Counted from the stretch's first letter, positions 1 through 9,245 are shown. The stretch: 64,000 nt of DNA from Acidipila rosea (GCF_004339725.1 NZ_SMGK01000001.1:372001-436000), one strand, 5' to 3'. The notes: generated by a model not told the origin, from the letters alone. A program made the numbers and translations.

Positions 1-1
1 G

Positions 2-1054
2 GAGAAGACCCCTGTCGTGCGTGAGAAGCCATTTCTGGAAGTTGATGCAGCAGGGAACTATAGTGTGCGTGTTCCGTCCCTCCGGAGAGATAGCTCGGGG
101 ATCAGCTGGCGCGCGGGATCGACGCCGGGAAGGTCTATTCCTCTCGGCCGGTTTTACATTGCGCGGCCAGATGTGGACACGGCAGCGACCATCAATGCGC
201 AGTTGGCGAAGGGCAAGGAGCTACTCTTTACTCCTGGCATCTACAGGCTTGCTGAAGCCATTCGAGTGACGCGGCCCGATACGGTCGTGATGGGGCTCGG
301 TTTTGCTACGCTGCAGCCGGTTAACGGCACGGCTGCCATGACCACAGCGGATGCAGACGGGATTATCCTTGCAGGATTGCTCTTTGATGCGGGGCCTGCC
401 AAATCGCCTGTTCTGCTCGAAGTGGGGCCGGATAGAAGCAAAGCTCACCATCGCAACGACCCTATTTCTCTCCACGACGTCTTTTTTCGCGTGGGAGGCG
501 CTGGCGTGGGCCGCACCGGGATCAATCTAATAATCAACAGCAACGACACGATTGTGGATCACACGTGGATCTGGCGCGCAGATCACGGTGCGGGTGTGGG
601 CTGGAATCTGAATACCAGCACAAACGGGCTCGTCGTGAACGGCAACGATGTCACCATCTATGGCCTATTTGTCGAGCATCACCAGCAGTTCCAGGTGCTT
701 TGGAATGGCAATGGCGGACGAACCTACTTCTATCAGTCTGAGATCCCTTATGATCCTCCGAATCAGGCCAGCTACACGAGCGCGCCGGGAACAAATGGGT
801 GGGCATCGTATAAGGTTGCGGACAGCGTGAGCAGCCATGAAGCGTGGGGCCTGGGAATCTATAGCGTCTTCACGAATCCGAATATTGTTTTGACCAGAGC
901 CATTGAGGTTCCGCGCAAGCCCAGTGTCAGGTTTCACGACATGATTACTGTTTGCCTGGGCACGCATGGAGGGATCAGCAACGTTATCGACAACACCGGT
1001 GGAGCAACTTCGCTTCAGCCGCGTGTTACTCCCAAGGTTACGGATTTTCCATAA
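2..1054 (+). CDS. Secreted beta-helix protein, 5' end cut off
   Basis: The reading frame is open to the left edge of the window, so the true start lies upstream and only the last ~350 residues are seen. The visible part reads like a right-handed beta-helix (pectate-lyase or glycosidase-like) protein. It has short repeated stretches of small and hydrophobic residues with Asn-rich turns (for example NSNDTIVDHTWIW and NGLVVNGNDVTIYG, around residues 175-215). Similar proteins in Acidobacteria are often labelled adenylyl cyclase or coagulation factor 5/8-type without biochemical support. No catalytic residues can be assigned. It ends 10 bases before the convergent rsmB stop. The beta-helix fold is inferred from the repeat pattern; substrate and activity are unknown. 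Confidence 0.7.
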   Translation, partial: EKTPVVREKPFLEVDAAGNYSVRVPSLRRDSSGISWRAGSTPGRSIPLGRFYIARPDVDTAATINAQLAKGKELLFTPGIYRLAEAIRVTRPDTVVMGLGFATLQPVNGTAAMTTADADGIILAGLLFDAGPAKSPVLLEVGPDRSKAHHRNDPISLHDVFFRVGGAGVGRTGINLIINSNDTIVDHTWIWRADHGAGVGWNLNTSTNGLVVNGNDVTIYGLFVEHHQQFQVLWNGNGGRTYFYQSEIPYDPPNQASYTSAPGTNGWASYKVADSVSSHEAWGLGIYSVFTNPNIVLTRAIEVPRKPSVRFHDMITVCLGTHGGISNVIDNTGGATSLQPRVTPKVTDFP

Positions 1055-1064
1055 TTTCAGGCTG

Positions 1065-2360
1065 CTAGGCCGTGCGGGTCGAGATGATCTGTGCAGCGAA
1101 GAAGCCATCGCAAGGATGGATGCCGGGAATGGTTCGCAGGTAGTGGCCTGAAAAGGCGGTGGCGGGAAGTCCTTCCACCCTGGCAAAAGACTGAAGAGCC
1201 ATGCCGGGTGCACGGTCGACACAGCGCTCGACAACCTCTTCGTTCTCCTCCGGCTCAAGCGAGCAAGTCGAGTAGATGAGCCGTCCGCCGGGAGCGAGAC
1301 CTTGCATCGCAGAGGAGAGGATGGCGAGCTGCTTTGCTTGCTGGCGTTTCAGATCCGCGGGCGCGAGTCGATGGCGAATCTCGGGATTGCGGGCAATCGT
1401 GCCCGTGCCGCTGCAGGGTGCGTCACAAAGGATGAGATCGTACTCAGGTTCCAGCTGGAACGTGGTCGCATCAGCATGCAGGTAGCGGATGCGCTCCGCG
1501 CCGGGGGAACCAGCAAGAAGCTCACGCATGGAGTTGAGCCGGCGGCTGCTGACGTCGCAGGCTGTGATGACTGCCTCGGGGTTTCGCTCGGCAAGAATTG
1601 CTGTTTTACCACCGGGCGCTGCGCAGAGGTCAAGAATTCGCTGACCGTGGTCTGCAAGCTCAGCAATGAGCTGCGAGCCTTCGTCCTGAATCCGGACTGC
1701 GCCGGAGCGAAAGGCTGCGGATGCGGTCACATCACCGCGGACGACGCGTCGCGCGCTGGCGAGAAAGTCGCCCGGCGCGAGCTCTATGCCGTTGCTCAGT
1801 AAAGAAGCTTCGCTTTGCTCATCCACGAGCCTCAGGGTGACCGGAGGCTGCTGCTGATCGTAGAGACAGATTGCTTTGGCAGCTTCGGATCCATAATTTT
1901 CGGCCCATCGCGCCACCAGCCACTCAGGATGGGCGGCGACAGCATCGATCTGCGGGACAGATTGGGTCAGTTTTGCGCTTGAGGCGATTTTGCGCAGGAT
2001 GGCATTGACCATTCCAGCGGCAAATTTGCTCTCGCCCTGCTTCGCCAACTCGACGCTTTCGCCGATGGCGGCATGTACCGGAATGCGATCGAGGAAGATA
2101 AGCTGAAAGGCCCCAAGACGCAGGGCCATCTGGACCGGAAGCGGGAGTTTTGTTTCAGGGCGCGCGAGCAGAGAGGTGATGCGCTGATCGAGAAGCAGCT
2201 GCCAGCGCAGAGTGCCCATGACGAGATTCGTGGTCAGGTTGCGGTCCTGTGGGGATAATCTGTCGACTGCGGAGCCACGCAGGAGTTCGTCGCTGTGACC
2301 CTGGTTTCGCGCAACGTTGATCAGAATGTCGAAGGCTGCCGCCCGCGCAGGTGCAATCAT
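1065..2360 (-). CDS. rsmB: 16S rRNA (cytosine-967-C5)-methyltransferase
   Basis: This 431-residue protein has the two-part build of RsmB: an N-terminal NusB-like helical domain (about residues 1-125) and a C-terminal SAM-dependent m5C methyltransferase. Motif I is LCAAPGGKT (about 245-253), the DAPCSGTG motif lies at about 313-320, and YSTCS (about 363-367) carries the second conserved cysteine. The two cysteines serve as catalytic nucleophile and release residue in this family. It methylates C967 of 16S rRNA in the cytoplasm. The gene starts 4 bases after the fmt stop, giving the widely conserved def-fmt-rsmB order, here preceded by aroC. Full length, with no missing motif. Confidence 0.95.
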   Translation of the reverse strand: MIAPARAAAFDILINVARNQGHSDELLRGSAVDRLSPQDRNLTTNLVMGTLRWQLLLDQRITSLLARPETKLPLPVQMALRLGAFQLIFLDRIPVHAAIGESVELAKQGESKFAAGMVNAILRKIASSAKLTQSVPQIDAVAAHPEWLVARWAENYGSEAAKAICLYDQQQPPVTLRLVDEQSEASLLSNGIELAPGDFLASARRVVRGDVTASAAFRSGAVRIQDEGSQLIAELADHGQRILDLCAAPGGKTAILAERNPEAVITACDVSSRRLNSMRELLAGSPGAERIRYLHADATTFQLEPEYDLILCDAPCSGTGTIARNPEIRHRLAPADLKRQQAKQLAILSSAMQGLAPGGRLIYSTCSLEPEENEEVVERCVDRAPGMALQSFARVEGLPATAFSGHYLRTIPGIHPCDGFFAAQIISTRTA

Positions 2361-2364
2361 CTGT

Positions 2365-3300
2365 TTAGCCGAGCCGATCGCCGGTCTTCAGAGTGGAACC
2401 GCGCAGAAATTCGGATGTCATCATGCGCCTTCTGCCCTCAAGCTGCAGCTCGAGAATCTCAAGCCAGGTGTTATCGCCGCAGGCTGCGAATAGGTGACTG
2501 CCCTCGATCAAGAGCGAGCCAGAAGTGGCTGCACGTTCAAAATGCTCAGTAACAGCGACACGGTGGAAAGTTATCTTCTTGTCGTTCAGTTCTGTATGGG
2601 CACCGGGCCATGGATAGAAGCCTCGCCATCGGTTATAGATCTGCCAGGCGGTTCGATGGAAATCGACGCGGCCATCATCACGCGTAAGGATGGGAGCATG
2701 GGAAGCCTGGCTCTCATCCTGCTTGCCTGGCTGGATTGTTCCCGCGGCGAGACCATCTAGCGTCTCGATGAGCAGAGCCGAGCCCATTGCGGAAAGCAGA
2801 GGAAAAAGATCGGCAGCGGTCTGGTCAGGGGCAATCGCCATTTCACGCTGGAGCAGCATATCGCCGGTATCGAGGCCTTCATCGATACGCATCGTAGTGA
2901 CGCCGGTGACCGGCTCGCCATTTGCGACAGCCCATTGGATGGGCGCGGCGCCACGATATTTCGGCAGCAGGGAAGCGTGCACGTTGATGTTGCCGAGGGG
3001 AGGCAGATCAAGCATCCATCGAGGAATGATGCGTCCATAGGCCACAACTATGATCGCATCGGGGCGAATAGCTTCAAGCTGCGACTGAAATTCAGGATTG
3101 TTCTTGATCTTCGTGGGTTGAACGACGCTTAAGCCAGCTTCGATGGCTGCCTGCTTCACCGGTGTTGGTATGGTCTGCATGCCGCGTCCGCTGGGGCGGT
3201 CTGGCTGCGAGACGACCAGCTCGACTGTATGTCCAGCGCTGAGCACAGCCTTCAGTGCTGGAACAGCAAAGGCCGGCGTTCCGCAGAAGACGAGTTTCAT
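2365..3300 (-). CDS. fmt: Methionyl-tRNA formyltransferase
   Basis: Transfers a formyl group from 10-formyl-tetrahydrofolate to initiator Met-tRNA, the first step of bacterial translation initiation. The 311-residue length matches the family. The N-terminal Rossmann-like domain begins MKLVFCGTPAFAVPAL, the catalytic signature NVHASLLPKYRGAAP is at about 106-120, and RIDEGLDTGDML follows. The C-terminal OB-like tRNA-binding domain is present. Its start lies 3 bases after the def stop and its stop 4 bases before the rsmB start, so the three genes are almost certainly co-transcribed and probably translationally coupled. Confidence 0.97.
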   Translation of the reverse strand: MKLVFCGTPAFAVPALKAVLSAGHTVELVVSQPDRPSGRGMQTIPTPVKQAAIEAGLSVVQPTKIKNNPEFQSQLEAIRPDAIIVVAYGRIIPRWMLDLPPLGNINVHASLLPKYRGAAPIQWAVANGEPVTGVTTMRIDEGLDTGDMLLQREMAIAPDQTAADLFPLLSAMGSALLIETLDGLAAGTIQPGKQDESQASHAPILTRDDGRVDFHRTAWQIYNRWRGFYPWPGAHTELNDKKITFHRVAVTEHFERAATSGSLLIEGSHLFAACGDNTWLEILELQLEGRRRMMTSEFLRGSTLKTGDRLG

Positions 3301-3303
3301 GGG

Positions 3304-3813
3304 CTACCAGTCGCCAGTCTTCTGCAGTTTGCGGATACGGCGGAGAATGAGATCGCGCTTGAGAGCGCTGACGCGGAAGATAAACAGCACTCCGTCTAGA
3401 TGATCAATCTCATGCTGGAGGGCGCGGGCCAGCAGCTCTTCACCATCTAACTCGAACCATTTGCCTTCTACATCCTGTGCCCGCACGCGTACTTTGGCCG
3501 CGCGGCGGACTTTTTCGCGGATATCGGGCAGGCTTAGACAGCCTTCTTCTTCGTATTGTTTGCCTTGAGCGAGGATGATCTCCGGATTGATAAGGACGAG
3601 CTTCTGTTCCGGATCCTTCTGGAAGCTGAGATCGATCACCGTCAGCCGCTTCGCTATTCCGACCTGAGGGCCGGCGAGTCCAATGCCATGCGCTGCATAC
3701 ATGGACTCGAACATGTCGTCGACGAGCTGGCGAAGTTCGTCGTCGAAGTTGGTGACAGCCGCAGCGGGTTGCTGCAGGACTGGGTCAGGGAATTTAACGA
3801 TATCTAAAATCAT
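3304..3813 (-). CDS. def: Peptide deformylase
   Basis: Removes the N-formyl group from nascent proteins, undoing the Fmt reaction encoded next door. All three family motifs are visible: GIGLAGPQVG (about 43-52), EEGCLSLP (about 89-96, with the metal-binding Cys92) and HEIDH (about 134-138, two metal-ligand histidines and the catalytic Glu). At 169 residues it is a normal-length type I enzyme. The start codon is ATG. It follows the aroC stop by 10 bases and precedes fmt by 3, so aroC-def-fmt-rsmB reads as one minus-strand operon. Confidence 0.97.
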   Translation of the reverse strand: MILDIVKFPDPVLQQPAAAVTNFDDELRQLVDDMFESMYAAHGIGLAGPQVGIAKRLTVIDLSFQKDPEQKLVLINPEIILAQGKQYEEEGCLSLPDIREKVRRAAKVRVRAQDVEGKWFELDGEELLARALQHEIDHLDGVLFIFRVSALKRDLILRRIRKLQKTGDW

Positions 3814-3823
3814 TTTTCGAAAT

Positions 3824-5002
3824 CTAGTAGGCGCGAATCTGTTCTATGTAATTTTCGTAATTGCGCTTGAGCTCGCGAAGAGAGTCGCCGCCAAATTTCT
3901 CCAGGACGAGCCGCGCAAAGGCCAGCGCCACCATCGCCTCCGCAGCTACGCCTGCGGCAGGCACCACACATACATCGCTGCGCTCGTAGGCAGCCTTCGT
4001 CTCCTCCCGGGTATCGAAGCGGACAGAGGCGAGCGGACGACGCAAGGTGGAGATTGGCTTCAGGTAGCCGCGAACGACTACATCCTCGCCATTCGAGATA
4101 CCGCCTTCGATGCCGCCTGCATTGTTTCGCTCGCGGGTAAAACGGGTATGGCTACCGTTTTGCGCTTCGGCATAGCCGATGGCGTCATGCACCTCTGAGC
4201 CCAGCGACTCGGCAGCAGTGACACCGCGTCCGATCTCGACAGCCTTGACGGCCTGCAGCGACATCACGGCCTGGGCGAGAATGCCATCCAGGCGCTCGTC
4301 CCAGTTTGCATATGTGCCGATGCCTGCCGGGGCTCCATGGATGACAACTTCAAAGACGCCGCCGATCGAATCGCCGGTGCGAAGAGCGAGGTCAACCTCC
4401 GCCTTCATCCGCGACTCTGAGGCTTCATCGACGCAGCCGAGCAGCACTTCTTCTTTATTGCGCAGAGCTGAGATTTCCGGCCATGTTGCTTCGCGGTCGA
4501 GTTCTGCCCGGCCGACGCGAATGACGTGGCTGGCGATGTCGATGCCAAGAGGGGCCAAAAGCTGCTTTGCCAGGGCTCCAGCAGCCACCCGCGCGGTCGA
4601 TTCACGTGCGGAGGCGCGTTCGAGCACATAACGGGCGTCTGGGAAGTCATATTTGAGCGCACCGGCGAGGTCGGCATGCCCAGGACGCGGAGAAGCAACG
4701 GCTTTATGTTTCGCGGGATCGCCTGTGCTGACCGGCAGAACTTCCGTCCAGTTTTTCCAGTCGCGATTTTCGATCTCCATCGCGATCGGGGAGCCGATGG
4801 TTTTGCCGTGCCTAACGCCGGAGAGAATATGAGCGCTATCGCGCTCGATGCGCATGCGGCCGCCGCGGCCGTAGCCCTGCTGCCGCCGCCATAGTTCGCG
4901 GTCGATAAATTCCTGATCTACATCGACGCCCGCCGGAAGCCCCGAAACGAGGGCTATCAGGCTTTCGCCGTGAGATTCACCTGCAGTGGAGAAACGTAGC
5001 AT
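3824..5002 (-). CDS. aroC: Chorismate synthase
   Basis: Converts 5-enolpyruvylshikimate-3-phosphate to chorismate, the last common step of the shikimate pathway, using reduced FMN. The 392-residue protein opens with the family signature around STAGESHGESL (residues 5-15), followed by the conserved GYGRGGRMRIERD segment and later RERNNAGGIEGGISNGE, part of the FMN and substrate site. It is placed 10 bases before def and 37 bases after the EVE-domain gene on the same strand. Shared transcription with formylation and deformylation genes is an inference from spacing; no functional link is evident. Confidence 0.96.
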   Translation of the reverse strand: MLRFSTAGESHGESLIALVSGLPAGVDVDQEFIDRELWRRQQGYGRGGRMRIERDSAHILSGVRHGKTIGSPIAMEIENRDWKNWTEVLPVSTGDPAKHKAVASPRPGHADLAGALKYDFPDARYVLERASARESTARVAAGALAKQLLAPLGIDIASHVIRVGRAELDREATWPEISALRNKEEVLLGCVDEASESRMKAEVDLALRTGDSIGGVFEVVIHGAPAGIGTYANWDERLDGILAQAVMSLQAVKAVEIGRGVTAAESLGSEVHDAIGYAEAQNGSHTRFTRERNNAGGIEGGISNGEDVVVRGYLKPISTLRRPLASVRFDTREETKAAYERSDVCVVPAAGVAAEAMVALAFARLVLEKFGGDSLRELKRNYENYIEQIRAY

Positions 5003-5039
5003 GAGTGTGAGTGTTACTGCCTTGATTGTAGCGCAGCGG

Positions 5040-5420
5040 TCACTCCCGGGTGAGCCAGGCGTACTGTGCGGCGGTGAGCGGAACGACGGACAGCCGGGAC
5101 TGCCGCACGAGGGGTGACTCCGCGAATATCTTCAGGGCCTTGATCTCGGCAAGGGTGCGGGGCACCTTGAAGGGCCGTCCGCACTTGATGCGCACCAGGG
5201 GCACCTTAGGATCGCTGGCATCGACGGATAAGACAGCGGCTGTTCCAACTGCCTCTCTGCCGCCGTTTGAGTGGTAGATGACCAGCTTTTCCCCTGGTGT
5301 CATTTCGCGAAGATATTTCACCGCCTGCGGATTTGTAACGCCGTCCCAGGTGGTTTCAACGTCGCGCTGGAGTTCGTCATAAGAGTAGACAGCTGGCTCG
5401 GTCTTGAGAAGGAAAGGCAT
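5040..5420 (-). CDS. EVE-domain protein
   Basis: A 126-residue single-domain protein that starts MPFLLKTEP and carries the EVE hallmarks: a Trp (WDGVTNPQAVKYLREM, near residue 29) and the GEKLVIYHSNGG segment (about 43-54). EVE domains belong to the PUA/YTH-like fold that binds modified bases in RNA or DNA. It is slightly shorter than the usual ~135-155 residues but begins and ends cleanly. It sits 17 bases after the HAD phosphatase gene and 37 before aroC. Some EVE proteins accompany restriction systems, but none is visible here, so a housekeeping RNA-related role is equally likely. The ligand is unknown. Confidence 0.85.
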   Translation of the reverse strand: MPFLLKTEPAVYSYDELQRDVETTWDGVTNPQAVKYLREMTPGEKLVIYHSNGGREAVGTAAVLSVDASDPKVPLVRIKCGRPFKVPRTLAEIKALKIFAESPLVRQSRLSVVPLTAAQYAWLTRE

Positions 5421-5437
5421 CGTGCGTCGGTCGCTTT

Positions 5438-6133
5438 CTATCTAGCCACGGGTGTGAATTCTACTTCTACGAGGTTATCGACAGCTTGCACCTTCATATG
5501 CTCCAGCGAGTCGACGATCCAGTCCGCCGCGCTGAGACTCTCGATGGAATGAGAGAAGAGCGTTGCGAGAACTTTGCATCCGGCAGCGCGTCCGGCCTTG
5601 GCGCCTGAAGACGCATCCTCAATGACCAGGCAATCTTCGGGTCTTACCCCCAAGAGCTCGGCGCCGCGCAGATAGGGCTCGGGATGAGGCTTGCCGTGAG
5701 TGACCATATCGGCGGTAATAAAGCGCGCTGGAACTGGCAGATTGGCTACCTGCAGACGGGCGCGTGCCAGTCGCTCCGTCGCGGAAGTGACGATGGTCCA
5801 GTACTTTTCCGGGAGCGCATCGAGGATGGGAAGGACACCCTTGAGAAGCTCCAGGCCTTCGGTATCTTCAATCTCAAGATCTTCAATCACGCGCAGCTCA
5901 TCCACATCACTCAAGTCGGGACGGAGCTTGCGGATGGTGTCGATGGCGCGCATGCCGTGAGCTGTCTTGATGGCCAGACCTCCATCCACGCCGCGCATCT
6001 CTCCCCAGCGCGTCCAGCTGCGCTCGACAGAGCCGAGCGAGCTGATGAGTACACCATCCATATCAAAAAGAATGCCAGCGACGCGCAGCTTTACGGTGGA
6101 AGCCGGCTGCAGATTATCTTCTACGGAAACCAA
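5438..6133 (-). CDS. HAD-superfamily sugar-phosphatase-like hydrolase
   Basis: The 231-residue protein has the HAD phosphatase layout: motif I FDMDGVL near residue 23, a helical cap, motif II around TSAT, and motif III-IV GKPHPEPYL...CLVIEDASSG. This arrangement is typical of the subfamily with glycerol-3-phosphatase, 2-deoxyglucose-6-phosphatase and beta-phosphoglucomutase. The start is TTG: no ATG occurs before the catalytic motif, and a GAGG ribosome-binding site lies about 8 bases upstream. It lies between the EVE gene and an aldo/keto reductase on the same strand. The natural substrate cannot be told from sequence. Confidence 0.88.
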   Translation of the reverse strand: MVSVEDNLQPASTVKLRVAGILFDMDGVLISSLGSVERSWTRWGEMRGVDGGLAIKTAHGMRAIDTIRKLRPDLSDVDELRVIEDLEIEDTEGLELLKGVLPILDALPEKYWTIVTSATERLARARLQVANLPVPARFITADMVTHGKPHPEPYLRGAELLGVRPEDCLVIEDASSGAKAGRAAGCKVLATLFSHSIESLSAADWIVDSLEHMKVQAVDNLVEVEFTPVAR

Positions 6134-6163
6134 TTTTTATCCTCGCCTATATATTTTAAGGCC

Positions 6164-7150
6164 TTATTCAAAACCTGCGACGGCGTGAGGCACATAGGGA
6201 GCCTCCAGCAACTTGATTTCTTCGTCGGTCAGTTTGAGGGCGAGAGATGCAATGGCATCGTCAAGATGGTGTGATTTGGTCGCACCCACGATAGGGGCTG
6301 TGACAGCGGGCTGGTGCAGCATCCAGGCAAGCGCAATCTGCGCGCGGGAAACTCCACGCACTTCAGAGATTTCGCCGAGCCTGTCGATGACGGCCCGGTC
6401 AGCCTCCGCGGTAGCCGCGTAGAGCTTCTTTCCGTACTCGTCTGTCTGGGCACGGCCTGTGCTGGCTTCCTCTGTCCATGGGCGGGCGAGTCTGCCGCGA
6501 GCCAGCGGGCTCCATGGGAGTACGCCGATGCCCTCTGCCATGCAGAGCTTCAGCATCTCGCGTTCTTCTTCGCGGTAAAGCAGGTTGTAGTGCGGCTGCA
6601 TTGTGACGAAGCGCGCCCAGCCGTGAAGGTCAGACAGGTAAAGCGCCTTGGCGAACTGCCACGCATACATGGAGGAGGCGCCGATGTGAAGTACTTTGCC
6701 TGCTTTGACCAGATCGTGCAGTGCCTCAAGGGTCTCTTCGATGGGAGTCTCGTAGTCCCAGCGATGCGTCTGGTAGAGATCGAGATAGTCCGTGCCGAGG
6801 CGGCGGAGGCTCTGCTCGGCCTCATACATGATTGCCTTGCGGGAGAGGCCTTTGCCGTTCGGCGTGTCGCGCATCTGGCCGTGAACCTTGGAAGCAATAA
6901 CTACATCTTCGCGTCGAGCAAAGTCTCGAATGGCGCGACCGAGCACCTCTTCACTGGCTCCGATGGAGTAGACGTTCGCGGTGTCGAAGAAGTTGATGCC
7001 GAGATCTAGCGCCTGCTTGATGAAGGGACGTCCCTGCTCTTCGTTGAGCACCCAGCGATGCGCTCCGCGTTCAGGATTGCCGTAGCTCATGCAGCCGAGG
7101 CAGATGCGCGATACTTTGGTGCCGGTCTTTCCGAGGTTCACATAATCCAT
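6164..7150 (-). CDS. Aldo/keto reductase
   Basis: NADPH-dependent oxidoreductase of the AKR family with a TIM-barrel fold. I place the start at the ATG of MDYVNLGKTG because an AGGAG site lies 8 bases upstream; the longer frame (to 7240) adds 30 residues without family character. Counting from there, the catalytic tetrad is Asp56, Tyr61, Lys88 and His129 (in DTANVY, ASK and YQTHR). The C-terminal GATKSHHLDDAI segment fits cofactor binding. The 328-residue length fits the YajO/IolS-like subgroup. The substrate is unknown. The gene is 30 bases upstream of the HAD gene. Confidence 0.92.
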   Translation of the reverse strand: MDYVNLGKTGTKVSRICLGCMSYGNPERGAHRWVLNEEQGRPFIKQALDLGINFFDTANVYSIGASEEVLGRAIRDFARREDVVIASKVHGQMRDTPNGKGLSRKAIMYEAEQSLRRLGTDYLDLYQTHRWDYETPIEETLEALHDLVKAGKVLHIGASSMYAWQFAKALYLSDLHGWARFVTMQPHYNLLYREEEREMLKLCMAEGIGVLPWSPLARGRLARPWTEEASTGRAQTDEYGKKLYAATAEADRAVIDRLGEISEVRGVSRAQIALAWMLHQPAVTAPIVGATKSHHLDDAIASLALKLTDEEIKLLEAPYVPHAVAGFE

Positions 7151-7280
7151 TCGATATCTCCTGTCCCCCATGCTTCGATGCTTCCAACGAGCCGGGCTGC
7201 AAAGCAGAACAGACGAGCGGTGGGGTGACGTGAACAACAAAGACGTGGAGAGAGAAATGTCCCGGGGGCTGTGAGGGTGG

Positions 7281-7309
7281 GGCCGCCTTATGTTGGATTT
7301 AAGGCGGCC
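7281..7309 (-). terminator. Hairpin downstream of the glutathione peroxidase gene
   Basis: A perfect 10-bp inverted repeat (GGCCGCCTTA / TAAGGCGGCC) with a 9-base loop begins 8 bases beyond the peroxidase stop. There is no T-run after it on the minus strand, so it may slow or protect the transcript end rather than act as a classic intrinsic terminator. Confidence 0.45.
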
Positions 7310-7316
7310 AGCGGAT

Positions 7317-7871
7317 TCAGCTCTTTGCCAACTCTGCTTCTATCGCTTGGAGCAGCGCCGGATCGTCGGGAAGCGTCTCCGGCGAAAAGCGTGCGACCAC
7401 ATCGCCGGACCTGCCGACTACAAACTTCTCGAAGTTCCACAGGATGCCGGGTTCAGGGTTGATCGACATGCCGTAGCCTTTCAGCTTGTCGCGGAAGGAC
7501 TCTTTTGCAGTGCTGATCGCCTTTGGCTGGGCCTTGATCAGTTCCTGGTAGAGCGGATGGGTGTTCTCACCCGTCACTGCAATCTTCGAAAACAAAGGAA
7601 ATTCAACGCCGTAGGTTGAGCGGCAGAAGGCTTGAATATCTTCGTTCGATCCTGGTTCCTGACCGGCAAAGTCATTCGCCGGAAAGCCGGTGACAACCAG
7701 TCCGCGGTCCCGATATTGGCTGTACAGCTTTTCAAGGCCTTCATACTGCTTGGTGAGACCGCACTTTGAGGCGACGTTGACGACGAGCAGAACCTTGCCC
7801 CTGTAGTCGGCAAGAGACGCCGCTTCGCCGGTGATGCGGTGCAGCGGGAAATCGTAAACGGATGTGCTCAC
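7317..7871 (-). CDS. Glutathione-peroxidase-family thiol peroxidase
   Basis: A 184-residue GPx-fold peroxidase, likely thioredoxin-dependent and cytoplasmic. The peroxidatic residue is Cys37 (in ASKCGLTKQY) rather than selenocysteine. Gln71 (in GQEPGSNED) and the Trp of LWNFEKF complete the catalytic set. Cys83 (AFCRSTYG) matches the resolving cysteine of plant-type enzymes, whereas the other common cysteine is replaced by Ala (FPANDF). The start is GTG with AGGAGA about 7 bases upstream. It lies 18 bases after the aminotransferase gene and probably shares its transcript. A hairpin follows the stop. Confidence 0.92.
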   Translation of the reverse strand: MSTSVYDFPLHRITGEAASLADYRGKVLLVVNVASKCGLTKQYEGLEKLYSQYRDRGLVVTGFPANDFAGQEPGSNEDIQAFCRSTYGVEFPLFSKIAVTGENTHPLYQELIKAQPKAISTAKESFRDKLKGYGMSINPEPGILWNFEKFVVGRSGDVVARFSPETLPDDPALLQAIEAELAKS

Positions 7872-7889
7872 AATAAATCTCCTGACGCT

Positions 7890-9089
7890 CTATGCAGATA
7901 GCTTTGCGAAGAATTCCTTCATGCGCTTGAGGCCCTCTTCCACGTCGTCATGAGAGACGGCATACGAGAGCCGGATGTGCTGCTTTGTCCCGAAAGCTTC
8001 GCCAGGAACGGTCACGACGTGAGCCTCGTTGAGGAGTCGTCCGGCAAGTTCCATCGCCGTTTGTGCGCCGGGCTTACCCAGATAGGCAGATACATTGGGA
8101 TATACGTAGAACGCGCCTTCAGGGCGGGTGCAGGTGATATTCGGGATCTCTGAGAGCCTATTCAGGATGCGATCGCGAAGCTTCAGGTAATCAGCGCGCA
8201 TTTCGGCGACGCACTCCTGTGAACTGTTCAGCGCGGCGACGGCAGCCTTCTGTACGAACGTCGCTGTCGAGGAGGTGGACTGACTCTGCAGCTTGCTCAT
8301 GGCGGCGATGATCGACTTGGGGCCCAGCGCGTAGCCGGCGCGCCAACCGGTCATCGCGTAGGTCTTGGAGAGCGAGCCGAGCACAATGACATGCTCCTTT
8401 GCGTCCGTGAACGAGCCGCCGCTGACGAGGGCGCCTGTGTACTGCAGGTAGACGTAGCACTCATCGAGCAACAGGTAGATGCCGCGCTCGTGAGCCAGAC
8501 GCACAATGCGTTCAAGGTCGGACGGTGAAACGACAGAGCCTGCCGGGTTCGACGGCGAATTGAGGATGATGGCCTTGGTGCGCGGTGTGATCGCCTTCTC
8601 GATGGCATCCGCCGTGATACGGAAGTTTTCCGCCTCGCTGGTTTCAAGAAAAACCGGCTTGCCACCCGCGTACTGAATGATGTCCTTGAAGGAGACCCAG
8701 AAAGGAACCGGCAGGATGACCTCATCGCCGTGGTCGACCAACACCTGTACCGCGTTGAAGATGGCGAGCTTACCACCGGTGGTGAAGACACACTCCTCCG
8801 GCGAGTAGTCAGAGCCGAAGTCACATGCATGGCGCTCAACAATAGCCTTGCGGACTTCGGGAATGCCGGCAACGGCGGTGTAGCGGGTAAAGTTGCCGTT
8901 GATCGCCTCGATCGCTGCGTCCTTGATGTGGCGCGGCGTGGCGAAGTGAGGCTCCCCGGCGCCGAAGTCAACCAGCTTGGCGCCCTGGGCGCGTAGCTTG
9001 GCCGCCTCTGCGGTTACGGCCATCGTAGCGGAGACTTCAATTCGTCCAATGCGGTCGGTCAGGATCTTAGCGGCGGTCTGTGTTGGCAT
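7890..9089 (-). CDS. Aspartate aminotransferase-like PLP enzyme (class I)
   Basis: A 399-residue fold-type I aminotransferase of the AAT I-gamma kind. It contains VDFGAGEPHFATP near the N-terminus, the NSPSNPAGSV loop and the PLP lysine Lys242 in SLSKTYAMTGWRAGY. The C-terminal IRLSYA holds the substrate-carboxylate arginine. It most likely interconverts aspartate and oxaloacetate, although prephenate or other acidic substrates are possible in this subgroup. It is divergent from the antiporter gene, about 160 bases away, and is followed closely by the peroxidase gene. Confidence 0.92.
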   Translation of the reverse strand: MPTQTAAKILTDRIGRIEVSATMAVTAEAAKLRAQGAKLVDFGAGEPHFATPRHIKDAAIEAINGNFTRYTAVAGIPEVRKAIVERHACDFGSDYSPEECVFTTGGKLAIFNAVQVLVDHGDEVILPVPFWVSFKDIIQYAGGKPVFLETSEAENFRITADAIEKAITPRTKAIILNSPSNPAGSVVSPSDLERIVRLAHERGIYLLLDECYVYLQYTGALVSGGSFTDAKEHVIVLGSLSKTYAMTGWRAGYALGPKSIIAAMSKLQSQSTSSTATFVQKAAVAALNSSQECVAEMRADYLKLRDRILNRLSEIPNITCTRPEGAFYVYPNVSAYLGKPGAQTAMELAGRLLNEAHVVTVPGEAFGTKQHIRLSYAVSHDDVEEGLKRMKEFFAKLSA

Positions 9090-9245
9090 GCTGCTATTTT
9101 TTCAGATTTTTGCAGAATGCGGGAGCCCATCGGATTATTTCTGCAGTTGAAGCCGGATTGGCCCATCCGGGAACATCTGGTAAACATAGCTATACGAATC
9201 TGCCCGGGTGGCGCAGGGGCGCTGCCAGAAAGTGGTTTTCTGCTT

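Noticed and set aside
665..1258. A 197-codon minus-strand frame spanning the end of the beta-helix gene and the start of the rsmB 3' region
   Set aside because: It overlaps two real genes in other frames and has no support of its own.
5040..6133. EVE-domain protein as part of a defence island
   Set aside because: No nuclease, methylase or helicase is nearby; the neighbours are aroC and a HAD phosphatase.
7569..7700. Glutathione peroxidase broken because a common cysteine is Ala in FPANDF
   Set aside because: Peroxidatic Cys37 and the likely resolving Cys83 are both kept; that cysteine varies in the family.
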